Shown piece after piece: positions 10,166-24,420 of a stretch of 64,000 bases of DNA (position 1 is its first letter; every line of letters starts with the position of its first letter). The DNA comes from Strigops habroptila. Lineage: Eukaryota > Chordata > Aves > Psittaciformes > Psittacidae. The translations under genes and the position numbers were made by a program. The notes beneath the pieces are model-generated. The model did not search any database. It was not told the DNA's origin and saw nothing but the letters and a program-made list of their open reading frames with translations. The stretch spans positions 37,063,812-37,127,811 of the forward strand of contig NC_044277.2 in assembly GCF_004027225.2 (NCBI RefSeq), written 5' to 3'.

Positions 10166-13100
10166 CAGGAGCCAAGTGACTATGCAAGAAACTTAGTTTG
10201 CAGAAAGAAAAATAAATCCAGCCTTTTCCATGACAAAGTAGAGCTGTTAAGTGTGTAAGAATAACAATAATACATCAGTTGAATGGAAGCTGAATCAGTT
10301 CCAGAATCTGATAGCACACACTGACTGCTAAACATAATCATGCCTACTATATACTGAGCAAGAAGGTAGCACTGTTGAATTTTCAGCTTAGATGACCAAT
10401 TCTGTCCGAGAAGTTGGATAGTAGTTAATTATTTTAATACAGATAATGTAGTCATATAGTTTTGTATTTCTTTGACATTCCTGAAAGTTATAGTGCTATG
10501 CTTACAGTTAAATATGTTGTTGGAAATTTTCATTATTGCATCAAGCTCTGTACTTGCTTTAGAAGGGCTCTTTAGTCTCAGGATTCAAAGATGAATGTAG
10601 CAGGCAGTATTTTGATGATGACTTTATGCTGGGAATTAGGACGACTGCAGCCAACAAAGGAATGAGATTCTAGAACAACTTTCCTAGGGCTATTGGGAGA
10701 AACAAATTAAGCCAATTAATTTTGAGATGGAGTTGACAAGTTAATGAAGGGAAGTGGAAGATACAGACACTTGCAATACCAGGACCCTATAGGATACCAG
10801 GAAGTCCCTTTGAATTACAGAAAGCTGTTGAAAATTCTAACATAAAGACAGTATGAGGAGTGGAGGAAAGGAGATGTGTCAGAGACAGAAAGCCATTGTG
10901 TCACCTGGGATAGTTTGACAAAGACTCTGGATGGCACAGATGCCTCTAGGCGACAGATCCTGTCCTAACTTAGGCAGTGCTCCAGGATGCTCAGAAGAAG
11001 GTGAAAGCAACATTAGGAAACTTACTTGAATGTTCCCCTCAACAAATAACAAATTATGAGTGGCTTGTACTTGAGATAAATGGCCAAAGCAAGCAATTCA
11101 GGAATAGTGCATAAACTTTAATACAGATGTCTAAAGAACTCACTGAATAACTCTGAATAATAGGCCAGCACATAAAAATCAGACTGTTTGCAGATAAATT
11201 TCAATAGGAAAAAATCAAAATATAAAAGGCTACATTTGCTGAATAAATGATTTACTACAAATACTTTTCCAAGCTCTAATGAAGAGAGTTTGCTCTAGCA
11301 GCAGACAGAATAGGGCTATGATGATAGATGGTATCTTGGTTATTTAAAGCTGCAAGGACATTCTCTTCAATACCTCATCTTTACCCATTGCTAAATGAAA
11401 ATGGTATCACAGTCATTTAAGATCACATGAAATGTAAAGTCCAGACAAAGGCCAGGTCAAGCAGACCTTCATTCAACATTCGGGGAAGACAGGACCAGGC
11501 CAACACTCAGAGGGATCATTTCTAGTGCTGGGCAGCAGGAGAGGGAGTGGTGCAAGCCCCCATCTCCCTGCCTCCATTGCTGCTGCAGCTGCAGCTCGGT
11601 CTAAGCCCTTAAGCGTAATTCCAATTTGACAGCTTGCATGGGTGTGAATACATTTAAGTAAAAAAGAAACCCTGCCAACCTTAGATGAATTAAACAACTG
11701 TGACACACACTGGGCCAGACTCTCTAACGCACCACAGCAAATTTACAGTGCTGTGACTGCTACCTGGAGCCCCAGTTCATTTTTAATACCACAGTTAACA
11801 AAGTCATATAGAGATGCAGTGATTGCTGTAGATGTTAAAATTTGTGGTCTTGTCTGAGATTGCATTTTGCAGTTGATTTTCATATAATGTTTTAAAACTG
11901 GTAATCTGAAATGGGGGCCATGGTTGCATTTGCATCTCTAGTATCAGTCTGCTATTTATCCTTGGGAAAGTTTTTCTGTATGTCTTGATATATTCATATA
12001 AAACTTCAAGGCAGAGACTATGTTCCACTAACTAATCCCTCTTTGGTTCTTAATTAATATCTCAAAGAATATATCCATGGTAAGCATGAAAAACTCAGTT
12101 TCAGATAAGTTTTTGTGCTGTTGTCTTAAGCAGCTCATACTTCTGTTTTTATCCACCTGGCTATGTAATAGAAAAAAAAGGGGTCAAAACTTGGCAGCAA
12201 ATAACAGTTTGTATAATGTTCCTGCAAGAGCCAATGAAACCAGAAATATCTGTGTCTGTCACTTGTTTGCTAAATCAAATATTTCAGAAGAAATGTAATG
12301 TGTTAGTTTCAAATGTCACTATTCAATAGAAAATGTCATCTTTTCAGCAGGAACACGGAACTTAACAATATCATAATGAAACTGCAGTGAACTTCTGGAT
12401 ATGAATTTGACCTACCTGTGGTTCATTCTCCATGCCTGTGCAGGATTTTGTTAGCCCCAAGGGACAGAAAGGTAATATGAGCCAGGCTGGGGACACACGG
12501 GGCCTCATCACATGCAGCTCTGCTGGTTTTTGGCTGTGAGGGAACTCTTGTGGTGTAAATGTTACAGTAAATATTGAAATCTGAAATAAATAAAGCTGTA
12601 ACGCAAGATTAAATGTTTGCTGTTATGTAAACATGTTGCCAAGTTTGATCAGCTCTTTTCTGGCAGAAAAAGAATTGTTAAGAACATGGTAAGAGAGAAG
12701 CAGCTGTGTAAAAGACAGCATCTTCTCATTCAACAAGTTCTGCTCCTCTGGGTGAGGGACTATGCTCATTAGTCTTTCTTTTGGAACAGGATTTGAAGCA
12801 AAGTACCTAAAGTCTGTGTGGTAGAATTCTGCAGCTTTTTTTTCATGTCTGCACATCCATATTCTTCTTGATTCCAGTAATCCTATGCTCTTTTCCACTA
12901 AGTGCATCTCTGGGAGCCAAAAAAAAAAGGGAGCAGTCCTTGCTTTTTGGTTAAGTAGGCACTAACCAGAACACCAGTACCACTGCACATGCAAAAGATG
13001 TTCTGTGCATATGCAAAAGGAACTTACGCTATGTTTATTCCTCTGAAAAGAGTCCCATACAAAGTATGTTTTCTATGTTATGCATTGTCTTTAAGCATGA

Positions 13101-14498
13101 TTCAGTTGTTGAACAACATATGACTGAACCAGGAGAGCTTTGTACTCCAAGTTAAACTTCAGATGACAAAGGCCAAGAAAAACACCTTAATGAATGCTTT
13201 TAAAAAGACCTCAAGTGAGGAGTGAGAGATGAGGAGTAATAAAAAGAGAATAATAGTGTCATTTTAAGGGCAGTTGAGAACTGAATCGCATTTATACCAC
13301 ATCTCTATGAAAATGTAAGCCAAGAATAGCAGCCTTGCCCTTCATCTGCCTCTAAATATAAACTGCTGCCCTTCCAGTTGCCCACTTCTTTAGGCTGACA
13401 AAGGCATTCTCATCACTGAACAGCAAAACAGTTTGAATTAATCTGGATTAAAATTTATCATTACTATTTTTTTCTTTCAAGTTTACTTTGGATTGGATCC
13501 GTTCTCCCATTTAGCTCACTGCTTGGAAATGCAGATACTGATACTGGCAGCAGGCAGGGAGCAACACGGGGACAAGAACAAGCATTTGGGACCCAGGGAA
13601 AGGGCAAAACTGTTCTTCTGGCACTGATGCTATACTGCTTGCAGAACTGCAATGTTAAAGCATCCCACCCCAACTGTGTTTGTTAGGTTATTTCTGCTTA
13701 CATTAATAGAACCAAAGCAGATCAAGCTAAACTGAGTGGGAGGCTTGGACAAGGCAATCAAAACCCACACACTTACAGTGGCTGGAGTGTTCATTGGTAA
13801 TGAGGTCTCGAGTAGTAAATAGTTTAAAAGCCAATAGTGGTGCAATCAGTAGTGCAGCTTTTGTGAAATGATGTGGAGACCAAATCCAGATTTGTGCTGC
13901 AGCTGGTTAGTGCTGTGTTGCCGACACAAAGCAGCTCTAAAGCTGGGGTAGCCAATTAATGTGGGGGACTGGCATGGCTTGTCTTATGCCAGTGCTTTCC
14001 TGGCAGCTAGAAAGGGAGTGTAATCAGATCATCCCTGATCTGACTCTCTTAACTGTCCCAGGGGCCCTTATTTGCTGGTACAATCCTGAGGCTGCATATC
14101 TCATTTAAAAGTGCCGTAAGAACAAAATCAGAGTGAGTGCATACACCTCCCGGATGCTTCTGCCTTGAGTGAGGTGAGCACTGTTTGGCTGTGTGGCTTT
14201 TCTTGTTTCACAGATATGCCCACTAACAAAGGAAACTAAGAAAAGTAAATACATTCCAATAAAAGAAAATTATTCTCTTTTTTCTTTATGTATACTGGCA
14301 CACTTGCTAAGTGAGAGCTTAAAGCATGTATTTGATGGAAATGGGAAACTGCTTGCGATTTGTAGTATACAAAACACTTGATAGCTATCTGATAATGTTA
14401 CAGTGCATAGAAAGTTCACTTCCTAAGGCTCTCCAGGCAGGATGGGCCACACAGCTTGTTAGGAAGGCATTTAAAGCACTTAATTGTTGTTCAGCACA
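10166..14498. other. Intergenic DNA, no gene supported
   Basis: AT-rich, with no exon that I can defend. The 11480-11780 stretch is locally more GC-rich and includes GCTGCTGCAGCTGCAGCTCGG and a GGGCCAGACTCTCTAAC phrase that may derive from an old interspersed repeat. The 13890-14110 stretch is similar. Open frames are below 100 codons. Confidence 0.4.
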
Positions 14499-14867
14499 GG
14501 TTGTTCAGCCTGAAGAAGGCTCTGGGAAGACTTTATAGCAGCCCTAAAGTGCCTAAAGGGGGCCTATAGGAAATTTGGAGAGGAATTTTTTACAAGGGCA
14601 TGTAGTTACAGGACAAGGGGGGATGGCTTTAAACTGATTTAGGTTAGATATAAGGAAGAATTTCCTTACTGTGAGGATGGTGAGACACTGGCACAGGTTA
14701 CCCAGAGAAGCTGTGGCTGCCCCATCCCTGGCAGTGTTCAAGGCCAGGTTGGATGGGGCTTTGAGCAACCTGGTTTAGAAGAAGGTGTCCTTGCCCAAGG
14801 CAGAGAGGTTGGAACCAGATAATCTCTAAGGTCCCTTCCAACCCAAACTGTTCTATGATTCTATGAT
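14499..14867 (+). mobile_element. CR1 LINE 3'-end fragment
   Basis: Contains the standard CR1 3' sequence in order: GGTTGTTCAGCCTGAAGAAG, GGGGGCCTATAGG, AAGGGCATGTAGTTACAGGA, GTGAGACACTGGCACAGG, then GGTCCCTTCCAACCC and the TTCTATGATTCTATGAT tail at 14851-14867. It is a 5'-truncated, fairly well preserved copy of about 370 bp on the plus strand. A 71-codon open frame read against it is a repeat artefact. Confidence 0.95.
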
Positions 14868-15753
14868 AACTACCCCATCTATTTCTATGAGCATGAAGTA
14901 TCTTTCACATGATCAAAAAGTCATCCACAATATGTGGCAGATTCTTTTTCAGTCAAGAATACAGCGATGGCATGACTGATGGTTACTTGTGTGGTCAGTG
15001 GTGGGACAAGACCGGTGCTCCCCTAAGCCAGTGCCCTGGCAAGAAGCCCACCGCACTGATGACAGTACTGCAGCTGTGGTGGCATGTGGGAATGGTCACA
15101 GGCCTGTCAGAGGATTCACCACGGATCTCCTGGGACATTGCACTGACCTGCAGCCTGCTCACACCACTGTGTTTTCAGGAAAGCCCAGGGAGAAGGTCCG
15201 ACACTGGTGAACTCACTGCTTCTGTGGGTGACCAGCACTAGGGAAAAGGGAGAATTCATAATTCATATTGTCTTAATTAACATTGCATGATGTTAAGAGG
15301 ATATTTCTTGGAGGCAGCTAAACACTGCAACCTGTAAATCATAAAAGATGTGGTGCGTTACTGATCCACAAAGCTGAGCAGCATTCTTTACACTTGTAAA
15401 ATTATATTACTGAACTGCCACATTTGGCCAAAAGAGTTTACTGACAAGAACTGATGAAGGGATATGTTCTGTAAGTGTTTGCTTACACTGATGGTGATTC
15501 TGGGCTCATGAAATACATAGGAAGTTAAAGGCGCTCTTCCTGTAATCAACATGCTGCAGGGAACAATGAAACCGAAAATATTCTGCTCATCCCCTGTTCC
15601 AGCCTTAGAACCAAATTCTGCACTCAAGAAGAAAAATGTGCAGTTTCCTTTGTTCGCACAACCTTTAATCATATCTGTGCACGTGAGAAGTGTTTGAAAT
15701 TATCCCAAACTTCTACCTCTTGAGTACCTCAAATCTGTATTTGCAGGAAAGGC

Positions 15754-15774
15754 TTTTTTTTTTTTTTTTTTTTT
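15754..15774 (+). repeat. Poly-T tract
   Basis: Twenty-one consecutive T residues. I see no retrocopy or SINE body on either side that would make it a poly-A tail of a minus-strand insertion, so it is best left as a simple repeat. Confidence 0.95.
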
Positions 15775-18257
15775 AAATGCTATGGACCCACATTTCTACC
15801 AAAATTCTTTGTATTTAAAATTTATCTATGGACTTATATAGCATTCTTTTTACACATTTCTATTCCTTCAGCTCTCCTGCTCATCTGTCACTAACAATTA
15901 AATCACTGGATTTTTCATTGTTTGAAATAACTGGTTGCATTACCATCTGGAAACAATACATTTTAAGTGCATAATTATGGATCTTTGAAATCCCAGGAAT
16001 CCAACTTTATATGCACAGGACTAGGAGGCATCATGCTCGGAAATGTATTGTCAGCTGTGTGATGAACAGTTAAGAGGAAAGGAGGAGCAATTCTCAATCA
16101 CTTTCTGCTGCCTTTCTGCCACTAGCCTGGGAAAGCTAAACTCTGATTTGACTGCAGAGCAAATGAGAATGTTTGAGACTTCTCTCACTGACACTGAATT
16201 TTAACAATTGCAGTGGCACAAGGGGACCCTGGCTGAGCTGTGGCCTCTGAGTCCTCATTCTTAGAGCTCACTTCTTGTTGAGGCTGGAAACTCAACCTTG
16301 AGTTAGTTTCTGAGAAGTACAAAGAAATGCAGCACATTGTGCAACAGGGCTGTTGAGGATAACAGTGTACATATAACTGGAAAATGCTTTGATATTCTGA
16401 AACAGAAGCTGCAATATAGGATATTGAAATTCTGCAAAACCAGCACATCTCAAAGATAGGCAGTTAGTCAAAACTTAGAACACCAGCAACATATTAGCTA
16501 AACTTCAACTAGTCCAAATGGCAAGTCCAAAGGGGACTCCATCCCCTTTTCTACCCTTTCTTTCCTTACATATGACCTATTTCACAATGTATTCATTTGC
16601 CTCACTATATTTCAACTGAAAAGGGTCAGACAGGCCCTCCAGCTTCACGAACGACAGCTGCAGGTCCAGGTCAGCCTTGGAAATCACACCAGACCACGTT
16701 CTTTTTACTGCCAAAAAAGTTATCAATGAACTCACACAAAGTAAGTAAAAAGAGTTCACTACATACAGGCCCAAGCATGCCGTCAGATATAAATTCTATT
16801 TAGCTTTGATTTCATAGTGTCTTGTATTCCCACTTCCCCATTATCTTTCTCCCTTTTTTTTGCCTAGGATCACTTTGTACTGAAAGACATTTGGCTTCTA
16901 GTCCTTGGCTTCGAGTCACTGTGTTCTAGGACATCCACCAGTCAGTTCCCCTTCTTCTTGCATGGTTCATATTTATACAAGGTGGGAAGGGGTAAAATTC
17001 TCAGCCAGACACTCTTCAGGAGATGTCAGGGGTTTGGTCGCCATGCCTTCTAACTGCCAAAGCTTTTCACCTTACTGATCTGGTGGCACAATGGACCTCT
17101 ATTCAAATTAATAACTAACTCAACTCCTAGAGAACTCTTTAGTAACAGACAGTATGTTGGATTTGTGGTTTCTGTAGGAAATTACAGTCAGCTAAGAAGC
17201 ATGGGGAGAAAAGAACCACAAGAAGTATACTGGATATCACATAAAGTGGTTGATGGTAAATCTTAGAGGGTGGGGAGGGGGTAAGGTTCTTTCTAGAAAC
17301 CAGCCTTCCTGTAGCTGCAGCCACAGTGGAGCAAACCCTCAGTTGGATGTACAACCTGGCCTGACCATTCACTCTGTATCCCATTTAAGAGATCTTGGGG
17401 GGGAAGTTGTTATTTTTTATTCACATTACAGTCATGTATTACAAAGCTCCCAGACAGTTTCAAGACCCAGTGTGCGAAGTAGTGATCACACATACATCTA
17501 AAAAAGTTTCTTGCCTCAAAAAGGTTTCTATTTTACAAGCATGCTATTATCCATAAACATAGCTAGCTTACCTGTTACTGGATGGCAGTTTTCTAGAGGC
17601 ATCATAAACTAAATGGCTCTTCAGGTGTCTCTAACAAAGAATCACAAAATGGCCTAATAGGTTTTAACCAGAGAAAGCTCCCACCGCTTCCTCATGCTGA
17701 TGAGAAGCAATGTGATTAAAGGGGAAAGAAGCATTTGGTCCGTTAATAACCACTGAAATTCACAAAAGGCACAAAATATAAATTTCAGAGATTCCACATC
17801 TTCTTTGTTTGTCTTGTGAGGGACAATGAAGATGAAAGATCAGATGTTACCAGCTTTGCGAACCTCATTTAAGCTCCTGGAGTCTCTTTCCCATACTATT
17901 CAGGGTTGACATACAATTACCTTTCTATTCCTAGATATGAAAAGAAATAAATCGAACCTTGACAAATGCAACCTACTATCAAGCTTTGTAACAGATTCAG
18001 TACTAGTTGTCTGAGGAGAAAAGCTCAATCCTCTGACCTGCATACCAGTAAATGCTTGCTTGATTGAAATTAACAAGTTAAAATCCACACAATCAAGTTT
18101 ACCTCTGTGAAATCTATTTCTCCATTTCCAAATCTATTTATTTCAGGACAATTAATCATGCCTTTTCTATGCATTTTTCTAATGCAGATAACACTTTTGT
18201 TTGAATTACTGTATGAAATGCACATGTAAAAATCAATATATCAGATTTCCTAAAACC

Positions 18258-18298
18258 CACATGGAATAGCATTTCCAAAAACACATGGAATAGCATTT
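18258..18298 (+). repeat. Short tandem duplication, 24-bp period
   Basis: CACATGGAATAGCATTT occurs exactly at 18258-18274 and 18282-18298, separated by a short CCAAAAA spacer. This is a slippage-type duplication. Confidence 0.9.
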
Positions 18299-20708
18299 TG
18301 CACCAGTAATTCCCCCTTACACCTCAGTTCTGCATTACCAGCAGCCTTATACAGGCATATAAAACTATGCACATTGAGGACAGCTTACTAAAGAGTAGCA
18401 TAAGATACATGACCAAAGGGCTTTGGCATAGCTAGAGTAAAGCATATTACTAACATATAGCATTAAAACATAGAACATTAAAAAAAGAAAAAGACCATTT
18501 TAAAGTAACGGTCAAAAGGAATTCCTATTCCAACTGACAAGAACCCAAAACACATCAAGGCATCTGGTGGAAGGACTAACTAGTTGCATACTCCTTGGCA
18601 TTGAGGAAGAGCACTTCAAACTCCCTGGGACTCTGCATGCTTTATTATATGAAGACTGATGCCCTGCATGGCACCAAGCCCAGTTAAGATCATGCTAAAA
18701 GCTGTACACAATACCAGATGGTTTTAAACGTTTTAAAATATTCTTATAATTTTCTCAAATAAAGAAACTTCAAAGAAAATCAAGCATTTCCGAAGAGGGA
18801 GAAATGGTCAAACTGCATAAATGCATTTCTTTTCCTCTTCTGAATAAAACAAATGGCATTTGCTGGCTCATGATATACCGACTGAGGCACACAGGAAAGA
18901 ATGCGACTAAATAGCTTTTCATTCAGTGCATTGTTTCTGTATTCAGCCCTGATGATAATGTTCCCAAAGACAATCAATCATTGATTTTAATTTACTTTAT
19001 TGTGCTAAAGTAAAGAGTGAATTAAATGCAGGATTTGTTTAGCCTTTCTCTTGTATTCTGTCATAAACCAGATGGAGCATATACATTTGCTATTTAGTGA
19101 CACTAGCATCATTAAGCATTAAGAGTTAACGAGCAGTGCATTTTTTTAGGGCTCATTAATAAAAGTTACAGATAGAAAAGATCCATTGGTCATCAAGTTT
19201 ATCTATATCTCTTTACTGTGTTTGTGGATTTATTATACAGTCAATAATGATGGGTTATTACTTGCTTATACAGAATGGCTTTTGTGAGGTGGATCTTAAC
19301 TGAGGAAGCTTAACTAACTTTAAGCCAAGTGAGATCTTTCTATTCCTAAATGGCTCAAAACATAGAATGTGTAAGTCCCTGCACAAGACACAGGCAGGAT
19401 CTGCTGCAGATGGATGAAGAAAGATGACAGTTGAGAAGAGCAAGGCAGGAATAACTCATAGAAGAAATAGGTTTGACAGAAGGAAGAAGTATATGTGAGG
19501 AGGGAAAAGATAATACTGCAACATGAAATAGGAGACTGATTTTAAAACAAAGCAATATACAACAGAAGAGTGAAGGGTCTGGGAAAGGAACTGTAGAGAC
19601 TCAACTGGGTTATCAATTTGTTTCAATGCAAGGATGAGTTACACCAAGCTTTAGACCTGAGCATTGTCTAGCTAAAACCAGACAATGGTTACATTGCAGT
19701 TATAACATAGGTACAAGCATTTTCTGGTAGTGCACAAACAAAGAAAGAACCCAAACCTAAAATCCTGTGTCTCTTAAAACTACTTCTCCGTACAGTGGAG
19801 TATCATATGAGAAAGGGGGATATTCCAGAAACTACTGCACACAGAATCTGCTTTCCAAGGGCAATTGTTAGCTGTATAGCTACTCCATCTCTCTGCTTCT
19901 CTCCTTAAGACAAAAGAAGTCATAACCAGAAACATCACATAGTAGCATAATAATACAGTGAGTGGTAACACAAAACAGTCAAGTAGCAGCAAGAAAGGGC
20001 AGTAAATTGCACATAGACTACGATTTATAATATGTTTCTGGTTTTAACAACTAAATGAATTCACATTATCTGTTTTTAAGTATCTTCATCTTTACCTCCT
20101 AACACGCACACCCTCAAGCCCCTAAAGTGTCAATCATTTTGGTCCCCTATAGCTTGGTATGATTCTTTCCCTGTTTTAGCGACAGTCTTAAATAATGATG
20201 AATAACAAGGATAGTATCAGATTTTATAGCAATGAAAACAGAGTATTTAAATTAGAAAAGGATTTTTTATATCTCATATAGCTTTGGATTTACCTGTAAC
20301 TACTCTCTGCTTGACATATTTCAATTAGCTTGGTCCTACTGCCTCCTCTTAAATACAAATAAGTGCATTTAGTTATACAGTTGCTATTCTTCATAGTGCT
20401 TCCCCCGGTACAGTTACTAGCGGTATCTGTATTCATAATGGTTTGTCTCTGGCCTGGAAACAAAGCTCCATGCAAGCCTAGAGCCATAGGACAGCAACAC
20501 TGAGGATGTATATCAGTGACTGCACTATTTTGAAAAGGGTTGCTTCCTGTGTAAATTGAGCACAATAAAAATACCAGTGTAAAAGTTGCATGAAATTGTT
20601 ATTTTCTTTTCCTATTCATGGAGGAGTCAAATAGCTGGTCCACATCCAGACTTCAACCTCCAACTGGTTCAAGCTGTGCCTGGAGTTTCATTTTTAATAA
20701 AAAAAAAA

Positions 20709-21077
20709 TCATATAATCATAGTATGGTTTGGGTTGGAAGGGGCCTTACAGCTCATCCAGTTCCACACCCCCGCCATGGGCAGGGACACCTTCCACTAGA
20801 CCAGATTGCTTAAAGCACCACCCAACCTGGCCTTGAGCACTGCCAGGGATGAGGCAGCCACAGCTGCTCTGGGCAACCTGTGCCAGTGTCTCACCACCCT
20901 CACAGGGAAGATTTTTTTCCTAATGTCTAATCTAAATCTATCCTCTTTTAGTTTTAAGCCATTCCCCCTTTTCTTGTCACTACCTGCCCTTGAAAGAAGT
21001 CCCTCTCCAGATTTCTTGTAGTCTCTCTTTAAGGTATTGGAAGGCTGCTGTAAGGTCTGCCCTGAGACCTTATAGCC
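20709..21077 (-). mobile_element. CR1 LINE 3'-end fragment
   Basis: Begins with an eroded reverse tail (ATCATATAATCATAGTATGG), then TTTGGGTTGGAAGGGGCCTT, GGGCAGGGACACCTTCCACT, CTGGGCAACCTGTGCCAGTG, TCTCACCACCCTCACAGGGA and GGAAGGCTGCTGTAAGGTCT. Roughly 370 bases of the CR1 3' end, minus strand, 5'-truncated. Small open frames in it on both strands are repeat artefacts. Confidence 0.95.
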
Positions 21078-24000
21078 TCCACAGAACTTACACCACACTG
21101 CAATGTCTGCAATCAGAACTCAATTGCTTCAACAGTAGAAGACAGTAAATTGGCTGTTCTGGACTTGTAACAGTAGCATAACCACTGTGAATCCACAGTC
21201 TCTTCTTGCAGAGCCAGGGGCATTGTGTGAGTGCCTCAAACTGATCACAGTTCACTGTACACAGACACTTGAAGGATGCTTTCTGGGAAACAGGCTCTGG
21301 AGCTTCCCACCCACCCAGTTGCACCAGGACAAGGCAGGCACATCTCTGCCTTATTGGCTGCATTGCTCCCTAAAGACTTGCCTGGTCCACACTGCAGCAT
21401 CCTAATCCTGTGCAGATTGCACCGGGAGCCAGTAAAAAAAACACTGTTGTGTCCTAAACTTGTGAGAATGAGACAGAAATAGGGCCTAGATTTTCAAGCC
21501 TAGAATAGCTGAGCATGGGCATGGCAGGGGACAGGCCATGGTGTGCTCTAGCAATTGTTATATTCCATCTCCTGAAATCATTAAACCCTGTCAAATATTC
21601 CTGAGTTTATTATGGAAGTACCAAGGGGCCCAAATACCAAGTACAATCATGTATCAGAGGTCTATTATGAGAGCTGATACACAAACACATTTAATTAAAA
21701 GTTGTCAAGACTGTATGGACAAACAAGGGGGAGTTCTTACAGCTGTTCAAATTTGCCAAGCCACATCCAGACAGAAACTGAGTTGGTGTGAGGGAGCAAT
21801 TGAGAACCAAAATATATTGCCTGATAAAAATAAGTGGTTCTTCAACATGAAAGCAGAAAACAAGTCTATATTTATTACATTAATGCAGTGAGAATTTAAA
21901 AATTCAAAACACTTCCGGATGATCCCTGGGAAATCATGTTTATACAGTTTATTTGCAGATTAACAAATTCAATCTTTGCATAATTAGTTTCTTATCTTCT
22001 CCCCATTGCAAACCAGTTTTAGTTGCATGAAAATGATTTACCATACAACATTCTTAATTCCTTATTTTTCTGGTTTCAACAGCTTCCTTAAAAGCCAGTT
22101 ATTTACTTACTCAATTTCCTTTCCCTTTTACACATGCAGCATCTTGAGTAATGACACAGCGTTTTCTCTTGGGCCGGTAACAAAATCCTTCTATAGATTA
22201 TGGGAGCAATGAAAATCATGACAAGCCGCAGTAACTGTATGATAGTTATCGTTCCACATTTGATGGTAGATTTTCAGTATGTATGGGCTCCGAAACTGGT
22301 AATTGATGGAAAATTCTTCCCATCTAGGTAAATGTACCAGTATTTAACTAGCAAAAAAATTCTATTGTCAGGGAATTCTGTTCTCAAATAGTAAGGAGGA
22401 TCATTTCTCATTCCTGTCCCCTGCCACCTACCAGGAAAATAAGCAGGTGCAGAGAAAAAAAGTAAAATAAAATCAGGCTATATTTTGGTTCTTTTGGTGT
22501 GCAGTAGTGTTATGGGAATGCAGAAGACTTCAGGAGACCAGAATATGGATTTTTGTTGCTGGTAGCAGCAGCTGTAACAATGCTAGGGCTATTAGTATCA
22601 CTACTGCTAATTTAGAGAGCTAGTAGAATCTGCCATACATAATCCTTGGTGCCTTTCAAGGTGAATTGAAAGATGAGTGAGGAGAAATGGGAGAGTGAGA
22701 GAAATGTTACAGCCAGTGGCAAAACATCTGTGATGAGAGGGTACAGAGTACTCTCACCTAATATCCTTAACTTGTAAATGAGCCTTCAATCTTACTGTTC
22801 TTTGTAGTTACACGTGGATACAAGTTGGGGAAATTATACAAGCAGTTGTGAATGTCCCCCTGCCATAGTTCCTGCTACCATAAATTTAGATCATGGTTTA
22901 GCCTACAACAGAGCCTAGCCATGCTAGCTGCTGTACACACACATGTAAAAGTAAATTCCTTTCCCATTGTCCTTGCACCTGAGGTAAAATAGCAAATGCT
23001 TGTTGCCAAGTTGCTTCCTGCAAACCAGATACACATTTTGAGCAGTATCTAGAAAGAGGAATTGGCTTTCCTTGCATTTGGCCAGCTTTCAGGTGTGAAG
23101 TAGCCATGTAAATAACTGCACATTGGCATCATGGATTCTGTCTTCACTGGGAAACCGAATAAGAAGCTCGGACATCTGGTACTGCTTGGCAGATTGTCAC
23201 AACACTACAGGACAGAGCTACTGTAGAGAAAACAAGATACTGCACTGGCTGTCTGAAAAGGTCTGCTTGTCTTTCTTCAATTTTTAGAGGTCCTGCGGAT
23301 TTTCTAGACTGCTGTCTTCTAGTCCACTGGATCCTAAATTGGAAACTTTAAATGGCACTATCTACATAATATTTACCTATGGGGATGAGGGCTAAAACCA
23401 TAATATATGTTCAGAAAGTCGAGTATTATTTTTTTCCTCTTTGATAAGAATCTATATCCAAAATGTTGCTTAATCATGCCACAAAACTGACTGCATTCTT
23501 AGAACAAAAAGTATGAAGAGATAACATAAAGCTCCTTCAGCACGTACTAAAACCTCCTTTCATCCTCTCCTGACCCCTCAAATACCCAAGAAAGACTAGT
23601 AGGATTGAACAATTCACCAAGGAAGCATATTAGATTAAGATGTCTTTCTTTAAAAAAGTTGACATTATTACCAAACAAGAAAAGCAGAAAATAAACTCTC
23701 ACAGATTAAATGTAAAAATCCTGTAAGATAGGCCAACAAAAGTCTGAGGAACAATTCTCAAAAAGCTTTAAAACTAATAATAAATCTTGTTCAAATAAAC
23801 AAAGAAGAGGAAGTTGACCAGATAGTCTGTAAGGCTAATAGGTGACAAAGGCGTAACAGGGTCCACAAGTTAAGGCCACAGCAGAAAAGTTAGATGAAGA
23901 TTTCACATCAATTTTTGGCATGTGAGACTCTTCATTATGCAGGAACTCAGGCAGAGTCCCACACTGAAACATTATAGCAGATGCACCACAGTATTGTCTC

Positions 24001-24270
24001 AAAATGAAGTGTGAGGAGGAAAAGGTTTTGGTCAGAGTGATATAATGCATAGTAACAAAACTCTAAGACTAGTGCTAAAGGAATTCATCTACCAAACAGC
24101 TGAAATAAGCATTGCAGGGTGTAACCACTCATTTAAAATTGCTTTAGTGTCAGCAAACATGATGTGCTTCCAGGAGGTACTCAGGGAACATCAGGGGAAT
24201 AATACCGTACTGTGCAAAATGCTGTAGCAGTGAATAGGATTAGTGGGCATCTGGATAAACCCTGAAAAAC
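21078..24270. other. Intergenic DNA, no gene supported
   Basis: AT-rich except for a moderately GC-rich patch at 21170-21440 with open frames of about 70-90 codons on both strands, which I do not recognise. No splice-bounded exon with familiar protein sequence was found. Confidence 0.4.
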
Positions 24271-24274
24271 TTTC

Positions 24275-24420
24275 AGTAGTACCTAGGAACTCTACTCAAA
24301 GACCATGACCCCATTATGCCAAATACTGCAAAAGCACAGAGCAGATTGCTTCTAGCCCAAACAACAAGCAGGGAAAGTACACAAAGGCTGCTAAAGGAGA
24401 GACAGTAACACAGACCTTTG
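24275..24420 (+). repeat. Possible ancient amniote interspersed repeat fragment
   Basis: The stretch including CATGACCCCATTATGCCAAA, a run resembling GCTGTACAAACACA (here CTGCAAAAGCACAG) and spaced AAGG/ACAG words resembles the old repeat phrase, common in reptile genomes, that reads roughly CCCATTGTGCTAGGCGCTGT. The similarity is recalled, diverged and not testable here. Confidence 0.3.

Larger units (their letters stand above)
14868..20708. other. Intergenic DNA with simple repeats only
   Basis: Ordinary AT-rich sequence. Contains a 21-T homopolymer (15754-15774) and a short tandem duplication (18258-18298). The 19000-19170 stretch (TTTAATTTACTTTATTGTGC, many ATTAA words) could be a conserved non-coding element but is not distinctive enough to annotate. 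No exon or RNA gene is supported. Confidence 0.4.

Noticed and set aside
14553..14768. Open frame of about 71 codons similar to those at 20806-21021 and 44418-44609
   Set aside because: All three are translations of the same CR1 3' region, which explains their mutual similarity (ALNTA...GAATASLGNLCQCL). Not a gene family.
14909..15241. 110-codon plus-strand open frame with Trp/Cys-rich stretch
   Set aside because: Looked briefly like an exon because of its GC content, but has no family resemblance and no consistent splice sites.
15754..15774. Poly-T tract as the tail of a minus-strand retrocopy
   Set aside because: No gene-like or SINE-like body to its right on the minus strand and no target duplication seen.
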